From the NCBI GenBank assembly GCA_965644295.1, contig CBFFRP010000338.1, positions 236,181 through 300,180 on the forward strand: 64,000 bases of DNA, written 5' to 3'. Under the pieces are notes generated by a model. The model was not told the origin of the DNA, ran no database searches, and saw nothing but the letters and a program-made list of their open reading frames with translations. The translations under genes were made by a program, and so were the position numbers. This stretch comes from Paraphysomonas bandaiensis. Lineage: Eukaryota; Chrysophyceae. Shown here one piece after another: positions 12,454 to 24,626 of the stretch. Each line of letters begins with the position of its first letter. Within the stretch, counting starts at the first letter, position 1.

Positions 12454-14223
12454 ATGACTGAAACATTGAACGAAGAGGACTTGTATGATGGATACTCTGC
12501 TGCTGATATATTCGCATCGACTGAAGGACAGGTATGGATATATATATATATATATATATATTAAAGTATGTATATATGTATAAGATATACTGTATATTCA
12601 TATATACGAATATACGTATATGAATACATACATATATAATATTTCATATAAAACTAACCCTCATAAATAAACAGGGCATTACATTCGATGACCTTATCAC
12701 ACTTCCCGGTAGTATAGACTTCGGTATACTTTCATAATATATTCTCACTTCACTTCTTATGTATACATATATATATATATATAGGTGTACATGAAGTTCA
12801 ACTTCATACTCATATTACAAAAAATATTACACTGAAAACTCCTATATGTTCAGCTCCAATGGATACTATAACAGAAGATCGTATGGCTATTAGTATGGCA
12901 TTAAATGGAGGGATTGGATTTATACATTGTTTATGTAGTATTGATCAACAAGTTCATATGATTGATAGAGTGAAACGATATGAGAATGGATTTATATTAG
13001 ATCCTGCTGTATTATCACCTGATCATACCATACAAGATTTAGATGATCTGAAAGACAGGATGGATATTACTGGGGTGCCTATTACAGTCAATGGAAAAAT
13101 AGGATCAGAATTAATTGGATTATGTACTCGACGTGATACTGATTTTATTACGGATAGAACTATTAAGATTAGAGATGTTATGACTCCAGTTAATGAACTT
13201 GTAACTGGTTTATATCCACTCTCTATTACTGCAGCTTTCAATATTCTTAAGGTAATGTATATTTGATAGTACTGATATAGGTTATAACTATTTTATTAGG
13301 AATGTAAGAAGGGGTATTTGCCTATTGTTGATAAGAATATGAATTTAAAAGCGCTTACAACTCGAACAGACCTGAAAAAGAATCGTGATTGTCCTCTAGC
13401 CACACAAGATAGTTCTGGGCGACTGATGGTAGGAGCAGCTGTGAATACTTCGGTTCAGCACCCTCTCGACCAAGAGAGGGCTCGTCGACTTTGTGAAGCA
13501 GGTGTTGACGCCATAGTGCTAGATGCACACAATGGCAGCAATTCCAGACAATTAGAAATGCTTAAATTTATCAAGCAAAACTATCCTCAGGTTGACGTAA
13601 TTGCGGGAAACATAGTGTGTCCTGCCCAGGCGAAAGAGCTATTAGCAGCTGGTGCGGATGGCCTTAGAGTAGGAATGGGGGTTGGCTCTGTGGCAGTAAC
13701 TCATCACCGCCGTGCTGTTGGTAGACCTCAACTTTCTGCCGTATACCATTGCTCAAGAATGGGCCGAGAAGCTGGAGTGCCGGTGATAGCAGACGGTGGC
13801 CTAAAAAATACAGGGACTGTTATAAAAGCACTCGCCCTAGGCGCAAGCTCTGTAATGTTGGGTTCTCTACTTGCTGGAGTGGAGGAGGCCCCGGGAGAAT
13901 ATTTTTTTCAGGACGGAAGGAGGTGGAAGTGGTATAAAAGTGCATCCGCTGAGACCTACAGGATGGCTGAATCTGAAGACAGCACTAGATCTGCTGGTCG
14001 TGTTACGGGTGCAATTGCTGATCGGGGTCCTTTGAGTAGCTATGTTCCGTTTATCTGTCAGTCTATCCGCCATGGGTTGCAAGATATGGGTACCAAGTCT
14101 GTGGAAATAATGCACAACGAATTGTATTCGGGGAAATTGAGGTTTGAGTTGAGATCAGCCAGTGCACAGAAGGAGGGTGGAATTCATGATTTGCACTCGT
14201 ATACGCAGAAGTTATACACCTAG
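12454..14223 (+). CDS. IMP dehydrogenase homologue lacking the catalytic cysteine
   Basis: Four exons (12454-12531, 12675-12708, 12785-13251, 13300-14223) give 500 residues, close to the usual 514. The fold is clearly eukaryotic IMPDH. It has the N-terminal [11 protein letters not shown], a CBS pair (about 100-225), the phosphate-binding [27 protein letters not shown], and the C-terminal [10 protein letters not shown]. The catalytic loop, normally GSGSICIT, reads GVGSVAVT here, so the nucleophilic Cys (331 in human numbering) is Ala325 (codon GCA at 13693-13695). The flap segment that normally carries the Arg-Tyr dyad (RYF) is shortened and has neither residue. The usual substrate-site LDSSQGNS is altered to [14 protein letters not shown] makes XMP for guanine nucleotide synthesis; this copy should not do so by the known mechanism. 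It may be a regulatory or structural paralogue. The frame is intact with no decay. Confidence 0.9.
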
Positions 14224-15102
14224 TACCCCATGAGTAGGCCGGCTATACTTTAGTTCGCTAATAGTGAGCTGTACACATGTCATTTAGGGTCAATATTTTG
14301 ATATGATTTTGAACTTATTGTCGATTGTCATAACTAAGAGTAGTTTTTGTTGAGTTCTGCAATATGATGTGATATATATTGTGCAATTGAAGTGAGTTAA
14401 TAGTGTGCGATATGTGAAGCTAACTCATAGGTGTAACGGGTGATTACAGTTACAAAGGAATTAAATTCAGTTACTGATGTGTGACTATATAATATATAGG
14501 AGTGACTGGTGAACATATGATAAGCAGATGTTTCTGAGAGCAGTTGATTCACCAGATGTTACATGAATATGTAGTGCAGTGCCGTATTCAGATTAATAAC
14601 TATAATTTCTTACTTGAAAGTGCATTGTGTTTATTATTAAAGCAAGGTTAAGGTGTACGTGTTGAGTAAAGTTACCTTCAGTGAAATGTCCAATTCTAAC
14701 AGGTTTCAGCATATCATGGCTACTGAATTGAAAATCATATGTCATATATGTCATCTTATTGGGAAATATTATTCAACCTAGTCAAATGGGTTGAATTACC
14801 TAGTCACACTATTTTTAGTTGAATAACCTAGTCAAAGTAATAAATGATTCAACCTAGTCATTTTTAGTTATAAACCTAGTCATAACAATATAGATGATAG
14901 GTACATTTCCTTCAGGAATTTAAAGATTTAAAGTGTAGTGCATATTTCTCACAGTAATTTTCCGGGTTGTACTAAAAGTAGTCAAGTCTATTATGACAAT
15001 ACACAAGTAATTATATTTTATCACTAATTGTTTTCCACCGCATACTACTTGGAGCACTACAAGCTCTCCACCATGTATTACGGTAAGTATATTACACCAG
15101 CT
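14224..15102. other. Convergent intergenic region with short interspersed motif
   Basis: This is the space between the ends of the IMPDH-like (+) and HIBADH-like (-) genes. It is AT-rich, with no supported gene. The only structure is a cluster of ACCTAGTCA motifs at 14776-14882. Confidence 0.5.
14776..14882 (+). repeat. Five spaced copies of ACCTAGTCA
   Basis: Exact 9-mers start at 14776, 14798, 14826, 14852 and 14874, i.e. every 22-28 bases. Most are preceded by TTCA, TTGAATT or TTGAATA, so the wider unit is roughly TTGAAT(N)ACCTAGTCA. It may be a degenerate minisatellite or a protein-binding cluster; its position between two gene 3' ends argues against a promoter. Confidence 0.7.
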
Positions 15103-16260
15103 TTAATCAAGCTTCTTTATTGATTCACGTAGTGGTTGCATGAGTGCAACAAATGGTGAATTCGAAATGCTTTGCTCCATACCGTTATCTTTAAAACCAG
15201 GAGAGCATGCTGTGTCGAGTCTTTTTTGGGTCTCAGAAAACAATGGGAAAGCATCATCTGCGCTATCTGGAGGCACCACAGCCCTGAGATCACTAAACAC
15301 ACACGACATGTCTTTATTGAGGTTACGGAGAGGTGCTTGAGTCGGAAGATCATGCAACTTGTCGCCTTTACCAATCACCAACGCTGCCATATAGTCTTTC
15401 ACAACGAGGTCAAAAACTTTACTTTGCCCCCAGGAGGAGGAAAGCATGTCAGCGAGTCGCTCCACATCATCAATAGCTGCGGTCATGGATCACAGGGTGT
15501 TAGACAATGGACTGAGTCGTGCACAAAGCCTTACATTGTGTAAGTCCAAGCTGTTCAGACATAAATAGAGCTTCTGCCGCCGCCTGAGCATGGCATGTGA
15601 CTAGTGCTTGATTGACTAATTTGGCAGCCATTCCAGAACCTACAAATTTGTCATATTAGCAATTCAACATTACAAATACAAATGAATAGAATACTATATT
15701 CATGTACACCAATTACCTACAGGACCAAAATGAATAACTTTCTTTCCAACACTATGTAGTATGTCATTTACTGTCTCTATTGCATGAGGTGTTCCCCCAG
15801 CCATGATAGTTAAGGTCCCATCTTGAGCCCCCTGTGGCCCACCACTAACAGGAGCATCCACATACGATACACATCCATTAGTAATCTCCTCAACCTTTCG
15901 ACTAATATTAAGTGCAAAAGTACGAGAAAATGTACCATGATCAACAATAATTTTCTGTTTCGTATTATCTGTATGTCTCCAGTTAGAAGATGACAGTATC
16001 CCATTACTACCACATATAACCTCTTCACATGCTTTTTCATGAGGTAAACTAAGACATATAATATCAACTTCATTAGCTAAACATTTTATAGATAATGAAT
16101 ATGAAATATTTCTTATCAATGAATTTGTTTTAATATTCTTTATAAAATTTGTTATAGTTTGGGATGATATATCATAAACTATCATATCATTTGCTCGACT
16201 TATATTAGCAGCCATACCCTTACCCATATATCCTAAACCAATAAATCCAATACGTTTCAT
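15103..16260 (-). CDS. 3-hydroxyisobutyrate dehydrogenase-like (beta-hydroxyacid dehydrogenase)
   Basis: Three exons on the minus strand (15717-16260, 15535-15639, 15103-15476) give 340 residues. An N-terminal Rossmann dinucleotide site, IGFIGLGYMGKGMA, is followed by a substrate motif, VDAPVSGGPQGA. After the first intron comes GSGMAAKLVNQ, containing the family's catalytic Lys. The C-terminal half is all-helical, as in the family. Relatives oxidise 3-hydroxyisobutyrate (valine catabolism), tartronate semialdehyde or related beta-hydroxyacids using NAD(P). The substrate of this one cannot be told from sequence. Introns are 77 and 58 bases. The start at 16260 gives the usual few residues before the Rossmann strand, whereas the in-frame upstream extension is low-complexity. 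It is head-to-head with the IQ-motif gene. Confidence 0.85.
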
Positions 16261-16979
16261 AGATATATATATATGTATGAATGTAGAGAGAGAGTGTGGT
16301 TGTGTATATAATCTTAGTATGAGAATATCCTGAGAGGGTATCATATCATACTGGTATGTGTATGTGTGTAGAGATAGAGGTATCAGTATAGGTATATAGA
16401 GGTATAGGTAGGTATGAACAATCATGTCGTACTACTGTACTGCTACAATCCCGTTGGACAGCAGTACACGAGTACATATGTATGCATATATATGGGCTAT
16501 ATGTACAGCAGTATATACATACATACAGACAGACAGACAGTGAACACATCTGATTGGACGAGAGATCTTTATCAGAACATAATCAAATATGTCCGTTGAC
16601 TTTATACTATGTATACCTTCTGTATATACTCTGTATTCCATCTGTATATATATCTCTTCATCTATTCTATACCCGTAATACGTAATGTATAGAAGGAATA
16701 CCGTATATATGTAACTGTAAAAGTAACCGTATTTCTGTCTATATATACACACATGCATGCACATATATAACTATCACACCAACAGCTCTGCAGTCATATA
16801 TATACACATACACCCCATTGTCTATTAAGAACTTACCTTCAATTCACACAATGTTGATACACAACTATCTTATTAAGGAGATATACTTAAATACATATTA
16901 TTAGTAGTGTATATCTAATAGAAATACACACTCTAATGACTACAGTTTAGAGCCTCTATTAGAAATTAGAAACAATAAA
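16261..16979. promoter_or_regulatory. Bidirectional promoter space with simple repeats
   Basis: A 719-base gap between head-to-head start codons. It is rich in TATATA, GTATGTGTATGTG and GACAGACAGACA simple sequence. No gene is seen and no specific promoter element is identifiable. Confidence 0.4.
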
Positions 16980-19401
16980 ATGACTAGTAAACTTAATAGA
17001 ATCGGTCCTTTTAATAACAGTGTTCTCATTGGACACGGCCAAGATCCCATGGAAGTCATGTATGGTAAAAAGACAAGACTAGATCAATCTTTCACCAAAA
17101 CTATCGCCCGACATGGATTTTATCATGATACTTCACTTGATGCTGCTACCCGATCAAAGAAACGTCACATGGTAAATTTGCAGCGAAAAAAGTCAACAAT
17201 GGTATATTGTATTAGCGTTAATTTCATGCAAGCTAATGATAAAACTTGTTACAGGATCGATTATCTGCAAATTTTGAAGCAGAAGCACGCAAAGTTGCTC
17301 TTCTGCAACGAAAGCTTGCCAAATATCAGCACGATATGGCGTTTACTGCTCAGCAAAAATTTGCAGTGCTGTATCTGCAGTCCATATTCCGTGGTTGCTT
17401 GGCTAGGCGCCTTCTCTTGCGTTTGTTTTATGGGCGATTTTTACGAGAATTTTTGAGTTTTCGGTATCGTTACAGGATGATGTTGTGTGCTGCGACTGTC
17501 TTAATACGAGCAACACGAGCATTCTTGGCGACTCGACGATACCAAAGATTTGTCTACCATAGTCGCAATGCTCGTACAATTCAAAAGGCGTATAGAAAAC
17601 GATATAGGCGCATGCGAGCTGTTGTGCGAATGGGTTGTATAAAGCTGTGTAGAGATGTTATTTGCATGGGAATAGCAAAGGCAAAGCAGCAGTTATGCGT
17701 ATTTGAGAGAGCAAGACGTGTGCTTTACAAGTTTATGCATGGTTATATTCGGAAGCAGCGTCAAAAGAGGTGTGTTTTGTTTAGGATGTTCATGTTCTTC
17801 AGTTTAATGTGCTAATAGGCTGGGTAACTCCTCCGGTGCAAGGAAAATATTCTACGCCTTGTTTCACATCGACAAGCTGCCGCCGATGTTACCAGCTGAT
17901 ACTTCTGTTCCTTCGAAATCTAGCTTTAGCCGGCGAGGTACCATAGTATCATCGGTTGACGATAGCTATAGAATCGATTGTGCCTTGAAGCGTATTGAGC
18001 ATTCAAAATTCGAAGAATCTGTAGAGCAGTTGCGAGCATTTGTCAAGGCCCAGGCTGCTAGAGAAGCGCGAAGAATAAAGAAAGAGGCACATGAGATTAA
18101 GGTTAGTTCAAGTATACACAAGATTCGTTAACCTGTGTGATCTTGTTTCTGCAGAGGTTCCGAAGGGGCAATTCTCGAGTGACTCCAGCCCCTCCTACTA
18201 AAGTTCTAAAAAAGCTTTCATCCGCCCCACCTAACCTGTCATCATCAACATCAAATTTGGGGGATCAATTTCCAAAGAAAGTACTCAAGAGGCGTGCCTC
18301 CTCGCAACTGGAACCAGAATTGATTTTTGCGAATGAAAAAACGTAGGGAACGCTGCATTGTGTAGTTTTATATTCTGTAGTGATATAATAGCTTGCGACA
18401 TACAACTTTCATATTCTTTTTAATTCTTTTCCTGTAGCAAGGGTTCTAAACAGTCCACTCCGTATGTTTTACGAGACTCCTTTCGTCTAAAGTCTCTACA
18501 TGAAGTAGTCGATTTTCTGGTAGATCTCTCAAGGACGGTCGCAAAAAGTCCTGAGCTGATTCAAAGCGACTTGGCATTATTGGGAAATGAGAGCAGCGAT
18601 GAAGATAGTAGGGTGAGTAAGCAGAAGAACTCTGTGATAGGCACTCTAAGTCGCGTGACATCTGCGGAAACCATTTTCCCTTTTGGAGAAGTTCGCCCAC
18701 CTCCTCAACCTCCTAAAAAAGGGAGGAGGAAATTTCTTCCCCGTGGAAGTATCATTGACAACTCCAAGCAAAAAAACTCGGAAAATAAAGCGCCGAGTCC
18801 GAGAAATAATGTAAATAAACCTGTAAATCCAAATCGAAGGAAAAGTACTTTACCAAGTAAATCTGAAATCAACCTCCACGAGGTGGTCGTAGATAGTTTG
18901 AATACGAAGTTAGGCGATGCAGAAAGTAAGACCGTCACCGAGAGTACCCAAAATGAATCTGTCGTAAAAGATATTAGTGATACGAGCGGAAGCGGGGCTC
19001 AAAATGATTGCCCAATAAAAAACGATTCAAGCCATGCTGTGGGATCAGGAAATACGGGAAGCAATTTAGCCGAAGGCATGGACACAGAAAAGTCTAGCAA
19101 CACTAGAAATGTGAATGGTATAGGAGATACGCCTGAGAGTTCTCATGATGGCTGTAATTCTGTGACGGATGTCAACGCGGCTAGTATTCCTAGGCCATCT
19201 ATAATTGCTATGAATAGACAGAACTCAGATCCGTTGATATCTAGCAGTTCTTCAGACGAATATGACTACGATTTTGATGATTTTGAAGATGATGATGCGA
19301 GTAGCAGTAAGCCCACAAGCAGTAGACAACCATCGCGACCAATCGATCCCAAGCCATCTTCCTCTCATAGGCGAAGTATCAATGTTTCATCTTTAATTTA
19401 A
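16980..19401 (+). CDS. IQ-motif (calmodulin-binding) protein of unknown function
   Basis: Five exons (16980-17201, 17255-17769, 17819-18101, 18155-18342, 18438-19401), with introns of 53, 49, 53 and 95 bases, give 723 residues. A basic coiled region near residues 75-110 is followed by at least two IQ-type helices, YLQSIFRGCLARR and IQKAYRKRYRRMRA (about 112-200), and further Arg-rich helices. The second half is disordered. It is Ser/Asn-rich and carries an acidic patch near the C-terminus (YDYDFDDFEDDDASS), then a basic tail. IQ motifs bind calmodulin or light chains, often without calcium. Calmodulin is encoded 5 kb away, but no functional link follows from distance alone. No motor or GTPase domain is present. 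The specific family is not recognised; a cytoskeletal or flagellar scaffold is plausible. Confidence 0.8.
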
Positions 19402-19931
19402 TTATCTACTGTTTTTGATGTGGAAGTATAATGGAATATTCATCGAAGTTACATTATAGAATACTTTTCTCCATGCAATAGTCATTATTAGATGCCAATA
19501 ATCGAAAAGCATAGAGCTTCTGTTGGTGATATAGTATTGAGCCAAGTCCATATGGTGAAAAGGCTCCTCACTATATATTGTGAGATTTGCCTCGTCAAAA
19601 AAATAAATGAATTTTAAGTCGCATTGTTGAGATCTGAAGATTCTATATTCCATATGTAAGATGCAAGGATCGAAAGATATATCTAAATTCTATACTGTAG
19701 TATTGTAAATAGTAAATACTGTAGAATGAAACTGAAGTATAAGTTGGTGATTATGCAGGATACCACTACTTAGTGTGTGGCTCGTATATTATAGAAGTAA
19801 AAGATTTTGTGTTGAACACACCGATTACAACTTCGGTTCTTTATCATGTAAAATAACGTCAACTTATGTTACGCATTACAATAAAGGAGAGTTATGTTTG
19901 CATGGAGTATAGCCAAACATGCTTGCACCAG
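19402..19931. other. Intergenic, no gene seen
   Basis: AT-rich 3' flank of the IQ-motif gene, with no protein-like frame or repeat. Confidence 0.5.
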
Positions 19932-20125
19932 TTAAAATTCATCAATATATTGAGACACTAAGATCTCTAAGTCTGATTCATCTAGACCAAATGCAACGCC
20001 AATCTCTCTTATTTTTTCTTCACTAGCTTTAGCGGATCAAGTCCTCCTAGCATTATCCTTAAGGTCCTTCTTACTGACTCCAAATTAGAAGAATCTTGTA
20101 CTCTACTATTATCCTCCTCATCCAT
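19932..20125 (-). pseudogene. Short gene with an apparent single-base frameshift
   Basis: The minus strand reads MDEEDNSRVQDSSNLESVRR onward to GLDP, then needs a one-base shift near 20040 to continue as ASEEKIREIGVAFGLDESDL and end with a stop at 19932. Both halves look protein-like: acidic, helical and soluble. No GT-AG intron restores the frame. It would be about 64 residues and matches no family I know. A hAT transposon starts 45 bases upstream of its ATG, where a promoter would be expected. Either the gene is decaying after that insertion or the sequence has an error. Confidence 0.4.
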
Positions 20126-20170
20126 AGTAATCAATAATATAAATGAATAAGAATAAATAAGTCTATAATC

Positions 20171-20968
20171 CAGGGATAGGGAACAATATATTGTATTGCA
20201 ATACATTGTACAATATATTGCAATATATTGTAAAATATATTGATTGGTGGACTGGTCAAATATTCCATCAATAGTGTTTCTGTTAAAGGAGCTCACAATA
20301 CTATTGCAATACATTGCAATCAATATTATGATAGTCATATAAAAAAGATTCTCAACTGTAGGGTGCAAAATGGATATAAATAACCGAGAAATTGATTACA
20401 ACATTACAAAGGATAATGAAGCTGATGTTGACAATGCGACTAAAAATCTTCAGTCAGCTCAAAAAATTAAGAAACGTACAGATCCACGAGTCATTAACGG
20501 TTGCCTGGCCCTGGTATGTACTTCCCATATATGGAAACGTCTGTTCAGCACAGCTAAACATATTATATCAGTGTTGCGCAAGAGTATCCATCTTACTTAA
20601 TATGCTGTTGTTTCTGAAAGCTATTCGACAGTTATGGCCGGATACTAGCATATTTCAATTAATTCTGTGGATGAATATGGTGATGTTGACCTCACCGATG
20701 ATGGCTCAGAGGATGAGGACGAGGTGGATTTTTAGTAGCTATAAGCAGCAGTTGGTTTGGTTGTCATGTGATCTTAATGACTAATACTAAAAATGAAATC
20801 TATGGATGTGTTTACCTACTGAGTAGTCATACTAATATATTGCAATACATTGACAATATATTGCAATATATTGTAATTGTATTGTAGGACCGGTTTAAAA
20901 ATTCCATCAATACTATTGATGGAACGCTATCTAACAATAGTATTGCAATATATTGTTCCCTATCCCTG
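20171..20968 (+). mobile_element. hAT-type non-autonomous transposon, copy 2
   Basis: A 798-base element of the same family as 6915-7629, in opposite orientation. The ends again start CAGGGATAGGGAACAATATA. The 8-bp target-site duplication is perfect: CTATAATC at 20163-20170 and 20969-20976. The plus strand from 20370 encodes the same MDINNREIDYNITKDN start. It then runs into WKRLFSTAKHIISVLRKS, which resembles the hAT transposase C-terminal dimerisation signature, with a frame break before NMLLFLKAIRQLWPD. Most of a full transposase (usually over 500 residues) is absent, so it would need a transposase in trans. Confidence 0.92.
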
Positions 20969-20976
20969 CTATAATC

Positions 20977-22089
20977 TATAACTACAATACTATCTACAAG
21001 CAACTTCCAGAATGAAGAAACTGCATCTTTTGTATCAATAATTCATATATGTCTATCTACGATTCCGTGATCAATGGAATGGTCATCATTCATATTCAGT
21101 ATCAAACACATCAGCCTAATAAAGTTGATCACAATAACTCATCATCAACGTATAAGGAAAGATACATTCCGTATTCTCCTTGCAGTTGAAGCCTTGTTTA
21201 CGCACTTCCAAGCACAGTCAATAATCAATAAGCACTGAAAGTAATACGTAAAGTACAAGTGTGTTACTGGATAATCTGGCAATACACGTCTATCAGCGTG
21301 GATATCAAACCCGGAATTCTCCACCAGTAAACTTCTCCGGCCTAAAAGTCAATATATATATAAAATAATAGCATATATATATACCATCAAATAATTATCT
21401 TTATCATTAAGTTTCATTATTGTTGGTAATCCTGTCTTTCTTTGTTTTTTTAATAGATATATAAAATTATCAATAATAGCATGAGTTGTAATAGTCATAA
21501 TGTATCATATAGCTTAATGTGAAATAGTATGGTAATAATAATAATATTCAACATTCAACGTATGTTGCACAGATAATATATATGTACAAACCTAAGCATA
21601 TACAATAGAGAGCTCATATAGCATAGAACCGGATAGCTTGTTATTACATCTTCACCGTCATAATCTATAAATTTTTATCGCTTTTCCTTCTCAATATATC
21701 CCAACTCGAGTGGAGATAGATTCTATTCAGTACTACATATCACATCTACATATAGTGCCCCAAGTAAAATTCCTAGCCACTTGCAACTGTTCTTGAACTC
21801 AACTTGGTACGCTGGTTTATATTGATCTTAAAACTACTTGAGGTAGCATCCCAAGAAAGAAGGGGGCTCTTATTTTGAACAACCAAACACGAGAAACAAT
21901 TTCTCATCACATTAGTACAAGTTCATATTTTTTATCAACAATATATTTCTAATTCATTATTAATTGCGGCTTATGTGGCACATATACTTAAATGTAGTTA
22001 ACAAAAGCTCGCAATTAAAAAGTTTCGATTCCTGCAATCTCCATGGGGGGTTCAAGCGGTTCTCCCCTGCATGATACAATACAATGTGA
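20977..22089. other. Intergenic, one weak gene candidate
   Basis: AT-rich sequence between hAT copy 2 and the broken copia element. Apart from a possible two-exon minus-strand gene (21264-21498) I see no structure. The first part of the copia element and its 5' LTR are missing here. Confidence 0.4.
21264..21498 (-). CDS. Possible small two-exon gene
   Basis: Exon 21385-21498 reads MTITTHAIIDNFIYLLKKQR and continues for 38 codons with good coding character. A GT at 21384 and an AG ending at 21342 define a 43-base intron. The in-phase second exon (21264-21341) adds 25 codons (AGEVYWWRIPGLISTLID...). An alternative frame after the same acceptor stays open longer (LLVENSGFDIHADRRVLPDY) but is out of phase with exon 1. 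The real gene could therefore be longer and damaged. The family is not recognised. Confidence 0.25.
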
Positions 22090-24626
22090 TTGTTATCAGG
22101 ATCCAATACAATATCAGTAGGCATCACTAGGAACAGTATACCATCCTCTACTATACACCTTACTTTCTCATTTCATTCACCTTCTTCTAGTTCAAAGTAT
22201 ACATGTATACCCTCCCCAGTTGGTGAAGTATGTAGAGAAGGTACTGTGACCGTCTGGACAAGCAGACGACTCAAAGAGACAATACGCAGTGTACATTCAG
22301 GGCTGCAAAGGAACTTACCAGATGCCAACGTCAGAGACCTGGTGAGATACGCCAACAGCCGCATGAACTTGAGGAGGCCATCCACCAATGGTACAACTGT
22401 AGCACCGCGAGTGGCATTGACCGGTCGGAAACCCAATTATAAAAAGGAACTGTCACTGGCTTTCGGGGACTATATCGAATGCTATGACCAGAAGGTCAAG
22501 AGCAACAACGCGGAGCGGGCCAGAACAGAACCATGCATCGCGCTGTACCCATCCGGCAACGCAAATTGGAGCTGGATATTTTTAAACCTTAAAACAAATA
22601 AATATGTGAGTCGGACCAACAGGGTGAAGATTGTAATAGACGCCGTGAATAGGATATCGTCATTGCACAACAAGTCACACTCACCTGCCACGACCAGTGA
22701 GAATGAGAGTCGAGAGATCGAGGATACCACGCCACTAGCAGAGAATGACAAGATCGACATGCCGAAGGAGCCTCATGAAAAGGAGCAGTCGACAGTCGCT
22801 GACACAGGCGGAGGGCACGCTCACACAGACGAGACAACAGAAATCACGGAACCAGTCGACGATGATGGCGACAGGGCTGATGGGCCATGCGAACAGGAGC
22901 CGGGCGCTGTAACACCCAACGACACCGACGATCTGGAAATTACAGGGGTGGAAACTACAGGGATGACACATAATACAAGCGAAGAGTACTATCATCATCA
23001 TCAACCGGAGCAAGGATAGCGACAGGTACAAGGAGAAAGCCCGTAATGTATCGAGCCTACCATACAAGTGTAACTAAAGGCTTAAAGGAGCATGGCAAAG
23101 AAGCTTACCTGGCGATAGTACGGGAGCTGAAGCAGCTGCTACATGACAAAAAGGCCATAGTTCCAGTCCACCGGAGTGACCTGTCAAAGACTCAGCTCAA
23201 ACGCACAATTCGATCGCTGATTTTCCTGAAGACGAAATACGACGGACTCGGAAGGTTCGAGAAAATCAAGGCGAGGTTGGTTGCGAACGGGGCGCAGCAG
23301 GACAGGAAACTGTACCCAGACACGTCGTCTCTCACTGTGGACATACAATCAGTGTTTGCATGCCTAGCTATAGCGGCGAGAGAGGGGAGACATGTATCAA
23401 CAGTGGACATAGGAGGTGCCTACCTTAACGCAGAGATGACTGGCGAAGAAGTGATAGTAGAATTGGAGCCGATGTTGGCCACAATACTCAGAAAACTAGA
23501 CCCCACAATCCAGCCGTATGTTGATGAGAGAGGCAGAATATTGGTGCGCCTAGACAAAGCGTTATGTGGATGCGTGCAGAGTGCAAAGCTGTGGTACAAC
23601 ACGATAAGAGCGTACCTGGAAAGCATTGGTTTCGTGGCCAACCCGGTGGATCAGTGTGTTCTCAATAGGACTGTCAACGGCAAGCAGTGCACTATAACAC
23701 TACATGTGGATGATCTGCTGGTGCTATCACAAGACAAGGGTGACACCGAGTGGTTGGTGAAACAACTAAAAAAACAATATGGTGAGATAAAATACTGAGA
23801 TGATAGAGACATGTCGTATTTAGGTATGCACGTGAGTATGATAGATGACAAGGCAGTGGTGTCAATGAGGGCCTACCTGGATGGGGTGCTGGAGGAGGCA
23901 GCGGTCACTGGCAAGCATCTCCAGCAACATCATCACTGTTCGCACAGGACGTAGAACAGAAATTGGGGAGGAAGGAGGCTGCCAATTTCCATTCAGTGGT
24001 GGCTAAATTGCTATACCTATCGATAAGAGTTAGACCAGACATCCTACTCAGTATAGCGTACCTTACCACGAGAGTTAAAGGTCCAACAATCGGAGATCAG
24101 CAGAAGCTGGAGCGAGTATTGAAGTACCTGGCGCAAACTAGGGATCAGGATCTACAGCTGAGGATTGGAGAACAACAGCGGATAAGGGGCTTCATAGACG
24201 CTTCATTTGCCATCCAAGAAGACGGAAGAGGGCATTCAGGCGTAGTCGTCCAGCTTGGAGGGGCCAACGGTGCTGTGCCGATCAACTAAGCAGAGAATCG
24301 TGACAAAAGACTCGACAGAATCCGAGCTGGTTGGCCTGTCTGATATGATGTCAAATGTGCTGAAGTTACATGAGTTTGTGTGTGGACAGGGCTATGCGCT
24401 TGACCCACCTGTTGAGTATCAGGACAACATGTCGAACCTCAGCCTCGTGACGAAGGGAGGAGGTCGATATAGATCGAAATACCTGCGAGTATGACAGGCT
24501 TTGATTAAAGAGTTGCATGATAATGGGGAAATCAAGCTGATGTACTTACCCACTGGGGAAATGCTGGCAGATGTCTTGACTAAACCCTTGCAGGGTAACT
24601 TATTCCGCCATTTGATATGTCTTCCC
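22090..24626 (+). mobile_element. Broken Ty1/copia retrotransposon (integrase end, RT, RNase H)
   Basis: This is the 3' two-thirds of a copia pol gene in three frames. 22090-23019 holds the post-integrase region, with LTGRKPNYKKELSLAFGDY typical of copia before the RT, followed by an acidic linker. 23046-23798 is reverse transcriptase (RVT_2): KARLVANGAQQD, VDIGGAYLNAEM, ALCGCVQSAKLWYN and the catalytic LHVDDLLVLS are visible. After a TGA near 23797 the sequence continues in shifted frames. 23963-24289 and 24255-24494 carry the RNase H part (DSTESELVGLSDM). After one more stop comes the usual copia closing motif LADVLTKPLQG. Gag, protease and the integrase core are absent, as is any 5' LTR. 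The element is more GC-rich than its flanks. It is inactive. Confidence 0.9.

Noticed and set aside
13300-14223. Reading the IMPDH-like protein as GMP reductase
   Set aside because: It has a full CBS pair, the IMPDH-type APGEYFF and EGG-H-LHSY C-terminus and IMPDH length; GMP reductase lacks these and would also need the missing Cys.
14776-14882. Possible CRISPR array
   Set aside because: Repeat units are only 9 bases with 13-19 base gaps, there are no cas genes, and the genome is eukaryotic.
16346-16764. Overlapping frames on both strands upstream of the IQ-motif gene
   Set aside because: Composed of simple-sequence residues (Y, T, C, I) from TATA/GACA repeats.
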